Source: Aeromonas rivipollensis (GTDB taxonomy: Bacteria > Pseudomonadota > Gammaproteobacteria > Enterobacterales > Aeromonadaceae). From it: a DNA stretch of 61,365 bases. Position numbers and translations under genes: made by a program. The notes beneath the pieces are model-generated. The model had not been told where the DNA came from. It saw only the letters and a program-made list of their open reading frames with translations, and ran no database searches. This document shows positions 34,643-44,177 of the stretch, in pieces (the stretch's first letter is position 1; every line of letters begins with the position of its first letter). The stretch spans positions 1 through 61,365 of the forward strand of contig NZ_JAAILA010000019.1 of the NCBI RefSeq assembly GCF_010974825.1, given 5' to 3'.

Positions 34643-35995
34643 ATGAGCCCGATCAACGTCGCCAAGTTTGGCGGAACCAGTGTCGCCGATGCCGCGGCCA
34701 TGAACCATTGCGCCGACGTGGTGCTGGCCAATCCGGCGACCCGGGTGGTGGTTCTGAGCGCCAGCGCCGGTGTCACCAACCTGCTGGTGAGCCTGGCCCA
34801 GGGTGAACTGGACGAAGCCGGGCAGGATGCCCAGCTCGACAAGTTGACCGGGATCCAGCAAGCCATACTGACGGCGCTCGGCAACCCGGGCGAAGTGAGC
34901 GCTCTCATTCACGCCCAGCTCGGCGACATTCGCACCATGGCCCGCCAGGCCTGCCAGCACACGGATGCCGAGCTGGCAGACCGCCTCATCGCCTGCGGCG
35001 AGCTGATGTCCACCCGCCTCTTCACCGAGCTGCTGCACCAGCGGGGCATCAAGGCCCAGTGGCAGGACGCGCGCCAGCTGCTGCGCACCGACAGCCGCTT
35101 TGGCAAGGCGACCGTGGATCTCGCCGCCACCCGCACCCTCTGCCAAGCCACGCTGGGCCCGCTGCTGGGTGACAGCCTGGTCATCACCCAGGGCTTCATC
35201 GGCGCCGACGCCGATGGCCGCACCACCACCCTCGGCCGGGGCGGCTCCGACTACAGCGCGGCCCTGCTCGCCGAGGCGCTGGACGCAGGCAGCATAGAGA
35301 TCTGGACCGACGTGCCCGGCATCTACACCACGGATCCGCGTCTGGTCACCCGGGCCCGTCCCATCCCCGAGATCAGCTTTGTGGAGGCGGCCGAGATGGC
35401 CACCTTCGGCGCCAAGGTACTGCACCCGGCCACCCTGCAACCCGCCCTGCGCCAGGACATTCCGGTGTTCGTCGGCTCCGCCAGGGATCCCGCGGCCGGT
35501 GGCACCTGGATCCGCGCCAGCACCGAGACCAGCCCGCTGTTTCGCGCCGTGGCCCTGCGCCGCCAGCAGGTGCTGGTCACCCTGCACAGCCTCAACATGT
35601 TCCACGCCTACGGCTTTTTGGCGGAGGTGTTCGGCATCCTGGCCCGTCACCGCATCTCGGTGGATCTCATCACCACCTCGGAGGTGAGCGTCTCCCTGAC
35701 CCTGGATCACACCGGCAGCCAGAGCAACGGCGAGCCCATCCTGGGCGACAAGGTGCTGGCGGAGCTCGGCCAGCTGTGCAAGGTGGAGGTGGAGACCGAC
35801 TTCGCGCTGGTGGCCCTCATCGGCAACCGCATGAGCGAGGCCGCCGGGGTGGGCAGCCGGGTGTTCGACGCCATTCGCGAGCACAACATCCGGATGATCT
35901 GCTACGGCGCCAGCGCTCACAACCTCTGCTTCCTGGTGAAAGAGAGCGAGGCGGGCAACATAGTCAACCGCCTCCATCAGGAGCTGCTCGACTGA
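34643..35995 (+). CDS. lysC: Lysine-sensitive aspartokinase III
   Basis: A 450-aa monofunctional aspartate kinase (E. coli LysC 449 aa) catalysing the first step from aspartate to lysine, threonine and methionine. Seen are KFGGTS at residues 7-12, the catalytic GFIGADADGRTTTLGRGGSDYSA region, TDVPGIYTTDPR, and two C-terminal ACT domains (VLVTLHSLNMFHAYGFLAEVFGIL; FALVALIGNRMSEAAGV) that bind lysine. AGGAG before the ATG at 34643 fixes the start. Lysine acts twice, through the upstream riboswitch and allosterically. Confidence 0.96.
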   Translation: MSPINVAKFGGTSVADAAAMNHCADVVLANPATRVVVLSASAGVTNLLVSLAQGELDEAGQDAQLDKLTGIQQAILTALGNPGEVSALIHAQLGDIRTMARQACQHTDAELADRLIACGELMSTRLFTELLHQRGIKAQWQDARQLLRTDSRFGKATVDLAATRTLCQATLGPLLGDSLVITQGFIGADADGRTTTLGRGGSDYSAALLAEALDAGSIEIWTDVPGIYTTDPRLVTRARPIPEISFVEAAEMATFGAKVLHPATLQPALRQDIPVFVGSARDPAAGGTWIRASTETSPLFRAVALRRQQVLVTLHSLNMFHAYGFLAEVFGILARHRISVDLITTSEVSVSLTLDHTGSQSNGEPILGDKVLAELGQLCKVEVETDFALVALIGNRMSEAAGVGSRVFDAIREHNIRMICYGASAHNLCFLVKESEAGNIVNRLHQELLD

Positions 35996-36011
35996 GCCTG
36001 ATTAAACCTTG

Positions 36012-36046
36012 TCAGACCCTTCTCCCCCTGCGGCAGAAGGGTCTGG
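36012..36046 (+). terminator. Hairpin after lysC
   Basis: CAGACCCTTCT and AGAAGGGTCTG form an 11-bp stem about 20 bp after the lysC stop. The T tract is poor, so termination is likely but not certain. Confidence 0.6.
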
Positions 36047-36086
36047 TATCGGGGGAAGGCCATGGCGCCAGAAGCTATACCAACGA

Positions 36087-36113
36087 AGAGGGGCGCCCAT
36101 GCGCCCCTTTTGT
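36087..36113. terminator. Terminator between lysC and the kinase-fold gene
   Basis: The hairpin AGGGGCGC-CCAT-GCGCCCCT is followed by TTT on the plus strand, between two convergent genes. Confidence 0.8.
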
Positions 36114-36131
36114 CACTCTGTCATCCCCATG

Positions 36132-37226
36132 TCAGCGCGCAGGCTGGCTGGTCCGGGTCGGCAACAGGTTGGCCCGGATCTGCTCGCGCAGCCCCCCCAG
36201 CCGTTGCAATAGCGCCGCCTGACCGAGCCCGGCCTCATCAAATCCCAGGTTATCGGCCAGCGCCGGGAAGTGCTCCCGCACCGCCTGCTCCAGCCAGTCG
36301 AGGCGGCGCAGGGTCATGGGGCCGCAGCTCTTGCCGCTGAGATCGTCCAGAATGTCGAGCCGGTGGCTGCGATACATGTCGCGCCACCAGTTGGCAGCGA
36401 GCGCCTGCTCGCTTGCCAGCGCCGCACTCCACTCCCCCACCAGCCCCTGCATCCGGGCCAGCACGGGGGCGCTGGCACCCTCCCGTGACAGATATTGCAA
36501 CTCCCCCTTCGCCCAGGCGAGGCAGAGCTCGCGCCAGTGGCGAAACAGCGGCAGGGGATCTGCCTCCTCCAGCCAGAGCCCGGACAGGGTGCGGGTCTCC
36601 AGCCGCTCAGCCACATGAAATGCCGGATCGGTGAGGCCGTTGGAGTTGAACTCGTGCAGGGGATCGAAGGGCCACATGTAGCCAAAGTCGAACACCGAGA
36701 TCTGCTGGCCGTCGTCGAGCAGATTGCCCGGGCTCGGATCCCAGTCAAACCAGCCCCAGCGGGCCAGCTCGGCCTCCACCGCCAGCATCTGCGCCAGGTT
36801 GCGCTCATTGAGCCTGCGCACCGGATCTCCCCGCAGCCAGGGGGAGACCAGCACCCCGGCGCGGGCGGAGCCGAAGCTGGTGCAGACCACGTTGGAGAGT
36901 ATGGTGGGGTGCAATTCCCGCAGGCTCTCTATCTCCCGGCGCCGCTCCAGCTCGGTGAGAAAGGCGGTCTTGCCGTCGACGTTGGCCACCAGGGAGTCTG
37001 GCCGGCAGCGCTTCAGGCACCAGTGATGGCCCTCCACCTTGAGGTGAAACACCTCGGCGGTGAGCCCCTGACCATAGAGCTTGACGACGTCCGGGTGATC
37101 CTCGGTCAACCTTGTCAACTGGGCCAGGGGCAGGGGACAGTCTCGCTCACGCCCGATCCGGATCTCGTCCCCGTTCTCCAGCATCTGGAGCAGTCTTGCC
37201 TGACGTGCCGCAACCTTGGGATTCAT
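36132..37226 (-). CDS. Protein-kinase-fold phosphotransferase-like protein
   Basis: A 364-aa cytoplasmic protein with signs of a kinase-like fold. A conserved Lys lies in HHWCLKRCRPDS (about residue 72), the catalytic-loop-like WDPSPGNLLDD carries Asp and Asn, and the metal-binding FDFGYM follows within ten residues. I do not recognise the specific family; it is not a standard APH or Ser/Thr kinase. GGAGGT six bases before the ATG at 37226 sets the start and rules out the 48-codon longer frame. It is divergent from the LTA-synthase-like gene, so the two may share a control region. Confidence 0.65.
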   Translation of the reverse strand: MNPKVAARQARLLQMLENGDEIRIGRERDCPLPLAQLTRLTEDHPDVVKLYGQGLTAEVFHLKVEGHHWCLKRCRPDSLVANVDGKTAFLTELERRREIESLRELHPTILSNVVCTSFGSARAGVLVSPWLRGDPVRRLNERNLAQMLAVEAELARWGWFDWDPSPGNLLDDGQQISVFDFGYMWPFDPLHEFNSNGLTDPAFHVAERLETRTLSGLWLEEADPLPLFRHWRELCLAWAKGELQYLSREGASAPVLARMQGLVGEWSAALASEQALAANWWRDMYRSHRLDILDDLSGKSCGPMTLRRLDWLEQAVREHFPALADNLGFDEAGLGQAALLQRLGGLREQIRANLLPTRTSQPAR

Positions 37227-37475
37227 ACATGTACCTCCAACCGTTACTGAGAGACTAAACAGCACCCCCCTCCCAGACCAGCGGCAAAGGCCCATGATGA
37301 CGCTTTCATCACAGAATGAGTGCCCCTGCCGGATCGGGATCACAATTTGCACGCACAGGCCGTCACCCAATATTCATCCCGTCGTCATTAAATTGACATC
37401 AAGGAACAAGCCCCTCACCATCGGGTCAAAATAGATGCAGCGTTGCTGCCCTGCCCGCTCCAAGGATGAGCCCCT

Positions 37476-39737
37476 ATGAATGCCCCCGTCTGTGATCGCC
37501 CCCCCTCTTCCTCCCAGTCTCTGACCGGGTGGTTGTTCGGTCTGCTGATCGCCCTGCTGTTGCTGACTCTCGCCCTGCCGCTGCTCAATCCCGTCGGCTG
37601 GCTCGGGAAGGCACAGCCGCTGATCCTGGGGCCCGCCGATCAGCCCATCGCCACCCTCAGCCGCCACAGCCTGCTCTACAAGAGCGACAGTCGCGGCCTC
37701 TACCTGGTGGTGCGCAGCCAGTGGCAACTGCTCAAGCCGCTGCAGGCGGGAGACAAGGTGCGGGTGGAGCTGCTCAACGACAAGGGCATTCGCATCGATC
37801 AGCTGAGCCAGGCGGTGGAGAAGCGCCAGAAGTGTCGCCAGGAGCGCTGCACTCTGGATCTCAACAGCGCCCTGCGCGCCCCCGACGACGCCCTGGACAG
37901 CCGCTATCAGCTGCGGATCGGCCTGCTGCTGGCAGACAGACCCGAGAGCGCCGAATACAGCCAGATCCTGCAGACCCTGCCGGAGCGCGGCTTCAACCTG
38001 ACCTATCTGATGACCAGCCTGCTGCTGGTGCTGCTGGTGAGCGCCGCCGTGCTCAGGGCCCTGCTGCCGCGGCTGCGCCGCAGCTACCGCTCGCGGGTGC
38101 TGGGCAGCCTGCTGCTCGGCAACCTCACCTTCGTGCTGCTGCACGGCTTCGTGGTGTTCAAGCTGGGGGAGTTTCTGCTCTGGTCGGGCTTTAGGCCCGA
38201 GCACTACTACCTCGCCTGGGGCAGCATGGTGCTGGGCTGGAGCCTCTGCGCCCTGGCGGGCTTCAACCTCTATATGGGGCTGGTCTTCACGGCGCTTTCG
38301 GGCATAGGCCTGCTCGCGAACTTCATGAAGATAGCCATCTACGGGGTGCCCCTTGGGGGGGACGATCTCGGCAACCTGATGGCCCTGCTGCACATACTGC
38401 TCGATCAGCACCCCGTGCTGCCGGTGCTGGCCGTGCTGGGGCTCTTGTTCCTGTGCTGGCGCTTCGCCCTGTCGCGCTGGATCCTGCGCACGGCCGCCGC
38501 TACCGCCGCCTTCTTCGCACTCTGCGTGTTCGCCACCCAGACCGGCAACAAGCTGCTCGGGGCCAACATCCGCTACGTGGACAGGGCGGTCAACTACCAC
38601 AGGGACATCATCCGCGCCGGTCCCGGCCTCTACCTCTTCAACCTGGTGGACGAGATGCTGCAAAGCGGCAACATCTTCCGCTACCCCCTGCAGATCAACG
38701 AGCGCACCCCCGAGCTCAGCCAGCCGGCACCGGGCCAGCCGCCCCGCTTCGATCTGGTGATAGTGCTGCAATATGAGTCGCTCTGGCTCGACTGGCAGGG
38801 CAAGATCTGCGCCCCCGCCCCCACCCTGAGTCTGCCCGCCGGCGTGGCCCAGTGGCACAAGACCATCCACTCCCCCACCACAGGGGGCATGACGGTGCTG
38901 GCGGAGTTCGAGATGAATACCGGCCTGCCGGTGGGCCTGCTCAAGCAGGGGGTGGTGCCCTACTACTACCTCTCGGATCAGGTGCCCGGCCTTGCCAGAA
39001 GCGCCAGGCAGAACGGCTACCAGACCCTGTTCGCCCACCCCTATGTGGAGAAGTTCTGGGGCCGCGCCAAGGCGATCCCGGCCCTCGGCTACGAGGAGCG
39101 CTGGTTCGACACCCGCTTCACCACCCTAGAGCACAAGGGGCTCTACATCTCGGACGATGCCCTCATCGATCACCTGCTCAGACGCAGCGAGCAGGATGAC
39201 AAGCCGCTGTTCGCCTACGCGGTCACCATGCAGGGGCACGGCCCCTTCGACGGGGATCGCTATCGGGCCCAGCAGATCGACAGGGCCTGCCCGGATCAGA
39301 GCCCGGCGGACAGGCAGTTGCTCAACACCTACTACACAGGAGTGGTGGACGCCATGGCCTCCCTGGAGCGGTTGCTCAAGACGCTGGATCGCTCCGGCAA
39401 GCGCTACCTGGTGGTGGCCTTCGGGGATCACCAGCCCTTCCTGATGTCGGCGGGCAAGAACATCCATGGCGCCAAGCCGCCCCGGGATGCCCCCTACCAG
39501 ATCCCCATGATGGCCTTCACCCGCAACGATGGCGCCATCACGCTCGATCGCCAGTTCGCCCCGGTGCGCCAGCTCTACCAGATGGGACAGGCCACCCGAG
39601 CGCTGCTGGCAGGGGATCTCACCCCCATAGAGGACAAGCCCGTGCTCCATCCGGTGCTGGGGGAGGAGAAGGGCTTCGACCCCTCCCCCCTGGTGCCGCA
39701 GATCCGCGCCAGCTTCCGGGCCGATGCCCTGCCCTGA
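37476..39737 (+). CDS. LTA synthase-like membrane sulfatase/phosphoethanolamine-type transferase
   Basis: A 753-aa protein. An N-terminal helix (18-38) and a soluble region of about 130 aa precede four to five helices (about 178-370) and a C-terminal alkaline-phosphatase-superfamily domain. The catalytic region shows the nucleophile segment SPTTGGMTVLAEFEMNTG (Thr468/469), AVTMQGHGPF and VVAFGDHQPF, matching the LTA synthase/OpgB type of phosphoglycerol or phosphoethanolamine transferase. In Gram-negatives such enzymes decorate periplasmic glucans or lipid A. Its last codons are tandemly copied downstream. Confidence 0.82.
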   Translation: MNAPVCDRPPSSSQSLTGWLFGLLIALLLLTLALPLLNPVGWLGKAQPLILGPADQPIATLSRHSLLYKSDSRGLYLVVRSQWQLLKPLQAGDKVRVELLNDKGIRIDQLSQAVEKRQKCRQERCTLDLNSALRAPDDALDSRYQLRIGLLLADRPESAEYSQILQTLPERGFNLTYLMTSLLLVLLVSAAVLRALLPRLRRSYRSRVLGSLLLGNLTFVLLHGFVVFKLGEFLLWSGFRPEHYYLAWGSMVLGWSLCALAGFNLYMGLVFTALSGIGLLANFMKIAIYGVPLGGDDLGNLMALLHILLDQHPVLPVLAVLGLLFLCWRFALSRWILRTAAATAAFFALCVFATQTGNKLLGANIRYVDRAVNYHRDIIRAGPGLYLFNLVDEMLQSGNIFRYPLQINERTPELSQPAPGQPPRFDLVIVLQYESLWLDWQGKICAPAPTLSLPAGVAQWHKTIHSPTTGGMTVLAEFEMNTGLPVGLLKQGVVPYYYLSDQVPGLARSARQNGYQTLFAHPYVEKFWGRAKAIPALGYEERWFDTRFTTLEHKGLYISDDALIDHLLRRSEQDDKPLFAYAVTMQGHGPFDGDRYRAQQIDRACPDQSPADRQLLNTYYTGVVDAMASLERLLKTLDRSGKRYLVVAFGDHQPFLMSAGKNIHGAKPPRDAPYQIPMMAFTRNDGAITLDRQFAPVRQLYQMGQATRALLAGDLTPIEDKPVLHPVLGEEKGFDPSPLVPQIRASFRADALP

Positions 39738-39880
39738 GATCAATAAACATTTAAGAGACGAGGGCCGCAGATCCTTGCAACACCTTCCGGGCCGATGCCC
39801 TGCCCTGAGATCAATAAACCTTTAAGAGACGAAGGCCGCAGATCCTTGCAATACCTTCAGGGCCTATGCCCTGCTCTGAT
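39713..39880. repeat. 71-bp tandem repeat derived from the end of the LTA-synthase-like gene
   Basis: CTTCCGGGCC or its variant occurs at 39713, 39784 and 39855, exactly 71 bp apart. The first copy contains the real stop codon (ADALP-stop); the second is nearly identical and the third is partial and more diverged. The unit spans the last coding bases plus about 50 bp of 3' sequence. Confidence 0.92.
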
Positions 39881-39897
39881 CCCTGACCTGAGAAAGT

Positions 39898-39926
39898 GAA
39901 AGAGGCCGCAACTGCGGCCTCTTTGC
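39898..39926 (+). terminator. Terminator after the 71-bp repeats
   Basis: The hairpin AAAGAGGCCGCA-ACT-GCGGCCTCTTT serves the LTA-synthase-like gene. Confidence 0.8.
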
Positions 39927-40083
39927 ATGAAACGGGACATAAGGGCTGAACCTGCTGACGCCAGGTGTTTTCATCCCCACAAGGGCTAACAGGCACCGGG
40001 CGGGCCGTTTTTTGTTTAGATAAATCGAACAACACAACCAAATCGGATAGAAAAAATAAACAACATTCCCGGCTCAGGGCCTC

Positions 40084-40123
40084 CCCCTCATCCCCGGCCC
40101 TTCTCCCGCAAGGGGAGAAGGGG
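40084..40123. repeat. Dispersed hairpin repeat, copy 2
   Basis: Identical over 40 bp to 15351-15390, here in a non-coding gap of about 480 bp (39738-40215) that otherwise holds only repeats and terminators. Confidence 0.85.
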
Positions 40124-40157
40124 GAATCGCCCCCCATACCCTAGGGGTGCCGCGCCC

Positions 40158-40188
40158 AATAAAAAAGCCGACCTTGGGGTCGGCTTGC
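40158..40188 (-). terminator. Terminator of ybjQ
   Basis: The hairpin AAGCCGACC-TTG-GGGTCGGCTT has six A residues on its left, giving a T tract for minus-strand transcription. Confidence 0.9.
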
Positions 40189-40215
40189 TGCAGGCGGCCA
40201 GGGGGCAAAGGCGAG

Positions 40216-40533
40216 CTAGATCACCACGGCGGTGCCGCTGATGCTGACCATCAGCATGCTGCCGTTCTGGCCCACCACCTCGTAGTCGATGTCGATGCCG
40301 ACCACGGCGTTGGCACCCAGGGCCTCGGCACGCTCCTTGAGCTCCTCGAAGGCGATCTCCCGGGCCCGGGCCAGCTCCTTTTCGTAGGCGCCGGAGCGGC
40401 CACCTATGATGTCGCGGATGCCGGCGAACAGGTCCTTGAAGATGTTGGCACCCAGGATGGCTTCACCCACGACTATGCCGCGGTATTCACGAATGGCCTT
40501 GCCTTCCAGGGTGGGGGTGGTTGAGAGGATCAT
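40216..40533 (-). CDS. ybjQ: YbjQ/UPF0145 family protein
   Basis: A 105-aa protein of the YbjQ (UPF0145, 'heavy-metal-binding') family, which forms homopentamers. The segments [46 protein letters not shown] and [14 protein letters not shown] are family hallmarks. AGGAG five bases before the ATG at 40533 sets the start, and the longer open frame upstream is not translated in this family. The role is not established. Confidence 0.92.
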   Translation of the reverse strand: MILSTTPTLEGKAIREYRGIVVGEAILGANIFKDLFAGIRDIIGGRSGAYEKELARAREIAFEELKERAEALGANAVVGIDIDYEVVGQNGSMLMVSISGTAVVI

Positions 40534-40786
40534 GAGGTCTCCTGTGGGTTCAATAGGATGCGCTGGGCACCGTTGCCGCCATGGTAGCAAGGCGAAGACC
40601 AAAGCATAACCCCGCCTTGCCGGGGACAGCGGGGGACGCTGCGCACCCGGAGCTAACAAGTGATTGATTCAGCATCCAAAGTGCCATCTATACTGCCTGT
40701 GTCGCGGATCTTTTCCCCCTTTTACAGATGCATCTGGCACTTGCAGGAGGGGGCCGATCCTCCGGATTGATGGGAGAGGGACCTTG

Positions 40787-41977
40787 ATGAAACGAACGCT
40801 GCTGCTGTTGCCACTGGCCACCTTGCTGAGCGCCCCCACCGAGGGCGCCGGCCTCTATCTGTACGAAACCGGCACCAATGATCTCGGGCTCGCCTCCGCC
40901 GGCATGGCCGCCAGGGCCCAGGATGCCACTGTGCAGCTGGTGAATCCCGCTGGCCTGAGCCACCTGGAGGGGCGCCACCTGACCCTGGGCGGGCAACTGC
41001 TCTACGGGGATGTGCCCTACGATCTGGACGATCCCGCCGAGGGGGACGTCGATACCGTCATCGGCTGGTTCCCTGCGGCCTCCGCCTACTACAGCCAGCA
41101 GCTCGATGAGCGCTGGTCGGCGGGCCTGGCGCTCTATGGCAACTTCGGGCTGGGACTGGATTTTGGCGACTGGGCCGGCAAGCAGCTCATCGAGGAGGCC
41201 ACCCTGATCGGCCTCACCCTGCAGCCATCCATTGCCTACCGCGTCGACGAGCACTGGTCGCTCGGGGCCGGGGTCGGCATCAACTACGGCCTGTTCGCCC
41301 TCACCCGGGAGGGCAGTGGCGGGGAGCAGAAGCAGGACGACAGTGACTGGGCCCTCAATGCCAAGCTGGGGCTGCTCTATGAGTGGAACCCGGGAAGCCG
41401 CGTCGGGCTGGGCTATGCCAGCGAGGTGACCTATCACTTCGACATAGGCCGCGACATCACCTTCTCGCGCCCCAATCTGCCCGGGATCAGCGCCACCATC
41501 CCCCTCTCCGGCATGGTCAACAGCCCCCAACAGTTGATGGTGAGCGCCTTTCACGCCTTCGCCCACGACTGGGCCATCATGGGCAATCTGGGCTGGCAGG
41601 ACTGGAGCCGCTACAACGACAACCAGGTCGCCGTCTTTGACCGCACCTCCTCAGAGAAGGGGATCTATCAGGACAGCTACCACCTGGCGGTCGGGCTCCA
41701 GCACGATCTGACGCCGCAGTGGACCCTCAATGGCGGCGTGGCCTACGACAGCAGTGCCTATCGGGATCAGAGCCACACCTCCCTGACGGTGCCGAGCGGC
41801 AGTGCGCTGCGCCTCGGCACAGGAGTTATCTATGCGTTCAACGCCCAGGAGACCCTGGGGGCCGGTTTTGAGTACATACACATGGAGAGCGCCAGCGTCG
41901 ATGAAAGATCCCTCTCAGGTCACTATCCCACCCCGGCGCTCTATTTCTTCGCCGTGAACTACGGCAAGCGCTTCTAG
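40787..41977 (+). CDS. FadL-family outer-membrane transport protein
   Basis: A 396-aa outer-membrane beta-barrel of the FadL/OmpP1/TodX family for uptake of long-chain fatty acids or other hydrophobic compounds. A signal peptide (cleaving near GAG) is followed by the characteristic plug start TGTNDLGLASAGMAARAQDATVQLVNPAGLSHLEG, where the NPAG motif is diagnostic. It ends in an aromatic residue (GKRF), as barrels recognised by BamA do. The substrate is not deducible. Confidence 0.9.
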   Translation: MKRTLLLLPLATLLSAPTEGAGLYLYETGTNDLGLASAGMAARAQDATVQLVNPAGLSHLEGRHLTLGGQLLYGDVPYDLDDPAEGDVDTVIGWFPAASAYYSQQLDERWSAGLALYGNFGLGLDFGDWAGKQLIEEATLIGLTLQPSIAYRVDEHWSLGAGVGINYGLFALTREGSGGEQKQDDSDWALNAKLGLLYEWNPGSRVGLGYASEVTYHFDIGRDITFSRPNLPGISATIPLSGMVNSPQQLMVSAFHAFAHDWAIMGNLGWQDWSRYNDNQVAVFDRTSSEKGIYQDSYHLAVGLQHDLTPQWTLNGGVAYDSSAYRDQSHTSLTVPSGSALRLGTGVIYAFNAQETLGAGFEYIHMESASVDERSLSGHYPTPALYFFAVNYGKRF

Positions 41978-41993
41978 GCAGCCCCCTCTTGGA

Positions 41994-42026
41994 CCATAAA
42001 AAAAGGAGAGGCCTGGCCTCTCCTTG
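41994..42026 (-). terminator. Terminator of ndh
   Basis: The hairpin AAGGAGAGGCC-AGGCCTCTCCTT is followed by seven T residues in minus-strand sense. It may also act weakly for the FadL-like gene. Confidence 0.88.
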
Positions 42027-42061
42027 TCGTTTGTCTTGTGCTTGCCACTCAAGGCACAGGC

Positions 42062-43354
42062 TTAGTGCAGCTTCATGCTCGGGCGCAGCACCCGGTTGAT
42101 GCGGCCCACCAGCATGATGAGGCCTGTCTTGATGTAGCCGTGCAGGGCGACCTGGTGCATCCGGTACAGGGAGATGTAGACGATGCGGGCTATGTAACCT
42201 TCCACCATCATGGAGCCGCGCATCAGGTTGCCCATCAGGCTGCCCACGGTGGAGAAACGGCTGAGGGACACCAGGGAGCCGTGGTCGTGGTAGAGGTAGG
42301 GCTTCATCTCGCCGCCGTTCATCTTGGCCAGGATGTTCTTGAACGCCTGGGTCGCCATCTGGTGGGCGGACTGGGCGCGGGGCGGCACGAACTTGCCGTC
42401 CGGCTGCGGGCAGGCGGCGCAGTCGCCGATGACGAAGATGTTCTCGTCACGGGTGGTCTGCAGGGTCTCTTTGACCACCAGCTGGTTGATGCGGTTGGTC
42501 TCGAGGCCGGCGATCTCCTTCATGAAGTCCGGTGCCTTGATGCCGGCAGCCCACACCATGAGGTCTGCTTCAATCAGCTCCCCATCCTTGGTGTGCAGCC
42601 CATCGCTAGTGGCTTCGGTGATCATGGTGGCGGTGCGCACGTCCACGCCGAGCTTCACCAGCTCCTGGTGGGCGGAGCCGCTGATGCGCTCAGGCAGCGC
42701 CGGCAGGATGCGGGGGCCCGCCTCCACCAGCGTCACCTTGAGGCTGTCGGTGGTGAGGTTCTTGAAGCCGTAGGCATAGAGCTGCTCCACCGCGTTGTAG
42801 AGCTCGGCGGAGAGTTCGACGCCGGTGGCGCCGCCACCCACGATGGCGATCTTCACCTTGTCACCGGGCTTGTATTCGGTGGCGAACTGCAGGAAGCGGT
42901 TCATCATGCTGTTGTAGAAGCGATGCGCCTGGGAGGGGCTGTCCAGGAAGATGCAGTGATCCTTGATGCCCTTGGTGTTGAAGTCGTTGGACACAGAACC
43001 TATGGCCATCACCAGCACGTCGTAAGCCAGTTCCCGCTCGTTGACCACCAGGGCGCCGCTCTCGTCGTGGATAGGCGCCAGCACTATGCGTTTCTCGTCG
43101 CGCTTGATGTCGGTCAGGCTGCCGAGCTGGAATTCGAAGCCGTGGTTCTTGGCGTGGGACTGGTAGCTCAGGGCGTCGATGCCCGCATCCATGGAGCCGG
43201 TGGCCACTTCGTGCAGCAGGGGCTTCCACAGGTGGGTGCGGTTGCGATCCACCAGGGTGATCCTGGCCTTGTTCTTCTTGCCCAGCTTGCGGCCCAGGCT
43301 GGTCGCGAGCTCGAGACCGCCGGCGCCACCGCCTACAACGACAATATTCATCAT
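42062..43354 (-). CDS. ndh: NADH dehydrogenase II (non-proton-pumping)
   Basis: A 430-aa peripheral membrane flavoenzyme that oxidises NADH and reduces quinone. Two Rossmann motifs are present: [13 protein letters not shown] near the N-terminus (FAD) and [18 protein letters not shown] (NADH). The quinone-site-like [15 protein letters not shown] and a C-terminal amphipathic region for membrane binding follow. [18 protein letters not shown] is a strong Ndh signature. AAGGA precedes the ATG at 43354. It lies next to ycfP, as in E. coli. Confidence 0.95.
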   Translation of the reverse strand: MMNIVVVGGGAGGLELATSLGRKLGKKNKARITLVDRNRTHLWKPLLHEVATGSMDAGIDALSYQSHAKNHGFEFQLGSLTDIKRDEKRIVLAPIHDESGALVVNERELAYDVLVMAIGSVSNDFNTKGIKDHCIFLDSPSQAHRFYNSMMNRFLQFATEYKPGDKVKIAIVGGGATGVELSAELYNAVEQLYAYGFKNLTTDSLKVTLVEAGPRILPALPERISGSAHQELVKLGVDVRTATMITEATSDGLHTKDGELIEADLMVWAAGIKAPDFMKEIAGLETNRINQLVVKETLQTTRDENIFVIGDCAACPQPDGKFVPPRAQSAHQMATQAFKNILAKMNGGEMKPYLYHDHGSLVSLSRFSTVGSLMGNLMRGSMMVEGYIARIVYISLYRMHQVALHGYIKTGLIMLVGRINRVLRPSMKLH

Positions 43355-43428
43355 GATGATTTTCCTTGGTTCCTCAAAACGAAAGGGAGCCATTGGCTCC
43401 CTAAAACGAAATCGGTTGACGTGATGGC

Positions 43429-43968
43429 TCAGGCTTCTTTGAAGGCCTTCATCCGTTGCAGATGGTGCGAGATGTTCTTGAACTTATGGGTCTCGCGCTC
43501 ATCCCATACGATGTCGTAATAGTTCTTCAATTCACGTTCAGTGTCCCGATTATCGCGGATTTCATCCTGAACGGAAAGGATGCACAGGCAGTTTCCTGAA
43601 TTTTTATTACGAAATTCGGTTACACACTTGGTGCCGATGTCATCGTACTCTTCCGGCCTGTCGATCTTGCCCTGCATGTTCTCTTCCGGGTGCAGGTTGG
43701 GGTTGAAGACTACCTGTTTGATGCCGCACAGAAAACCGATCCGCTCGCTCCAGTAGCCGCCGAGCCCGACTCCGCAGATGAGGGGCTTGGGGTCTGTGCT
43801 CATGTCGAGCTGCTTCTTCACCTCCTTGAGCAGGTGGCTCATGTCGTGGCGGGGGTGAACCGTGCTGTAGTGCACGAAGCGCACATCATCATCGATAAAC
43901 TGCAACTGCAGCACTTTCTCATGATTGCCGGGGCTGGTGGCATCAAAGCCATGCAGATAGATGATCAT
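43429..43968 (-). CDS. ycfP: YcfP/UPF0227 esterase-like protein
   Basis: A 179-aa small alpha/beta-hydrolase-type protein very like E. coli YcfP. Seen are [28 protein letters not shown], the [18 protein letters not shown] region, [19 protein letters not shown] and [17 protein letters not shown]. The nucleophile elbow has Gly in place of Ser (GVGLGG), as is usual for YcfP, so activity is uncertain. Its start at 43968 matches the family N-terminus. It lies 74 bp upstream of ndh on the same strand. Confidence 0.94.
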   Translation of the reverse strand: MIIYLHGFDATSPGNHEKVLQLQFIDDDVRFVHYSTVHPRHDMSHLLKEVKKQLDMSTDPKPLICGVGLGGYWSERIGFLCGIKQVVFNPNLHPEENMQGKIDRPEEYDDIGTKCVTEFRNKNSGNCLCILSVQDEIRDNRDTERELKNYYDIVWDERETHKFKNISHHLQRMKAFKEA

Positions 43969-44177
43969 GGATAAGACCTCAAGAACTGTGTCGGTTCTAT
44001 CGAAACTACCCCAGCGAACGGCCGAGGCGCCACCAAAACATCGCACTTTCTTGCTTTGGATCACGCCCCTCGCCGCCGGAAAATCCTTTTCTCACCCCCT
44101 TTGGGCGCATTCGGCAGGGGAAAAGGAGCGCCAGGCCCCTGACGAGGCATCCACGGCGCCCCTGCCAGCGCCCGGCC

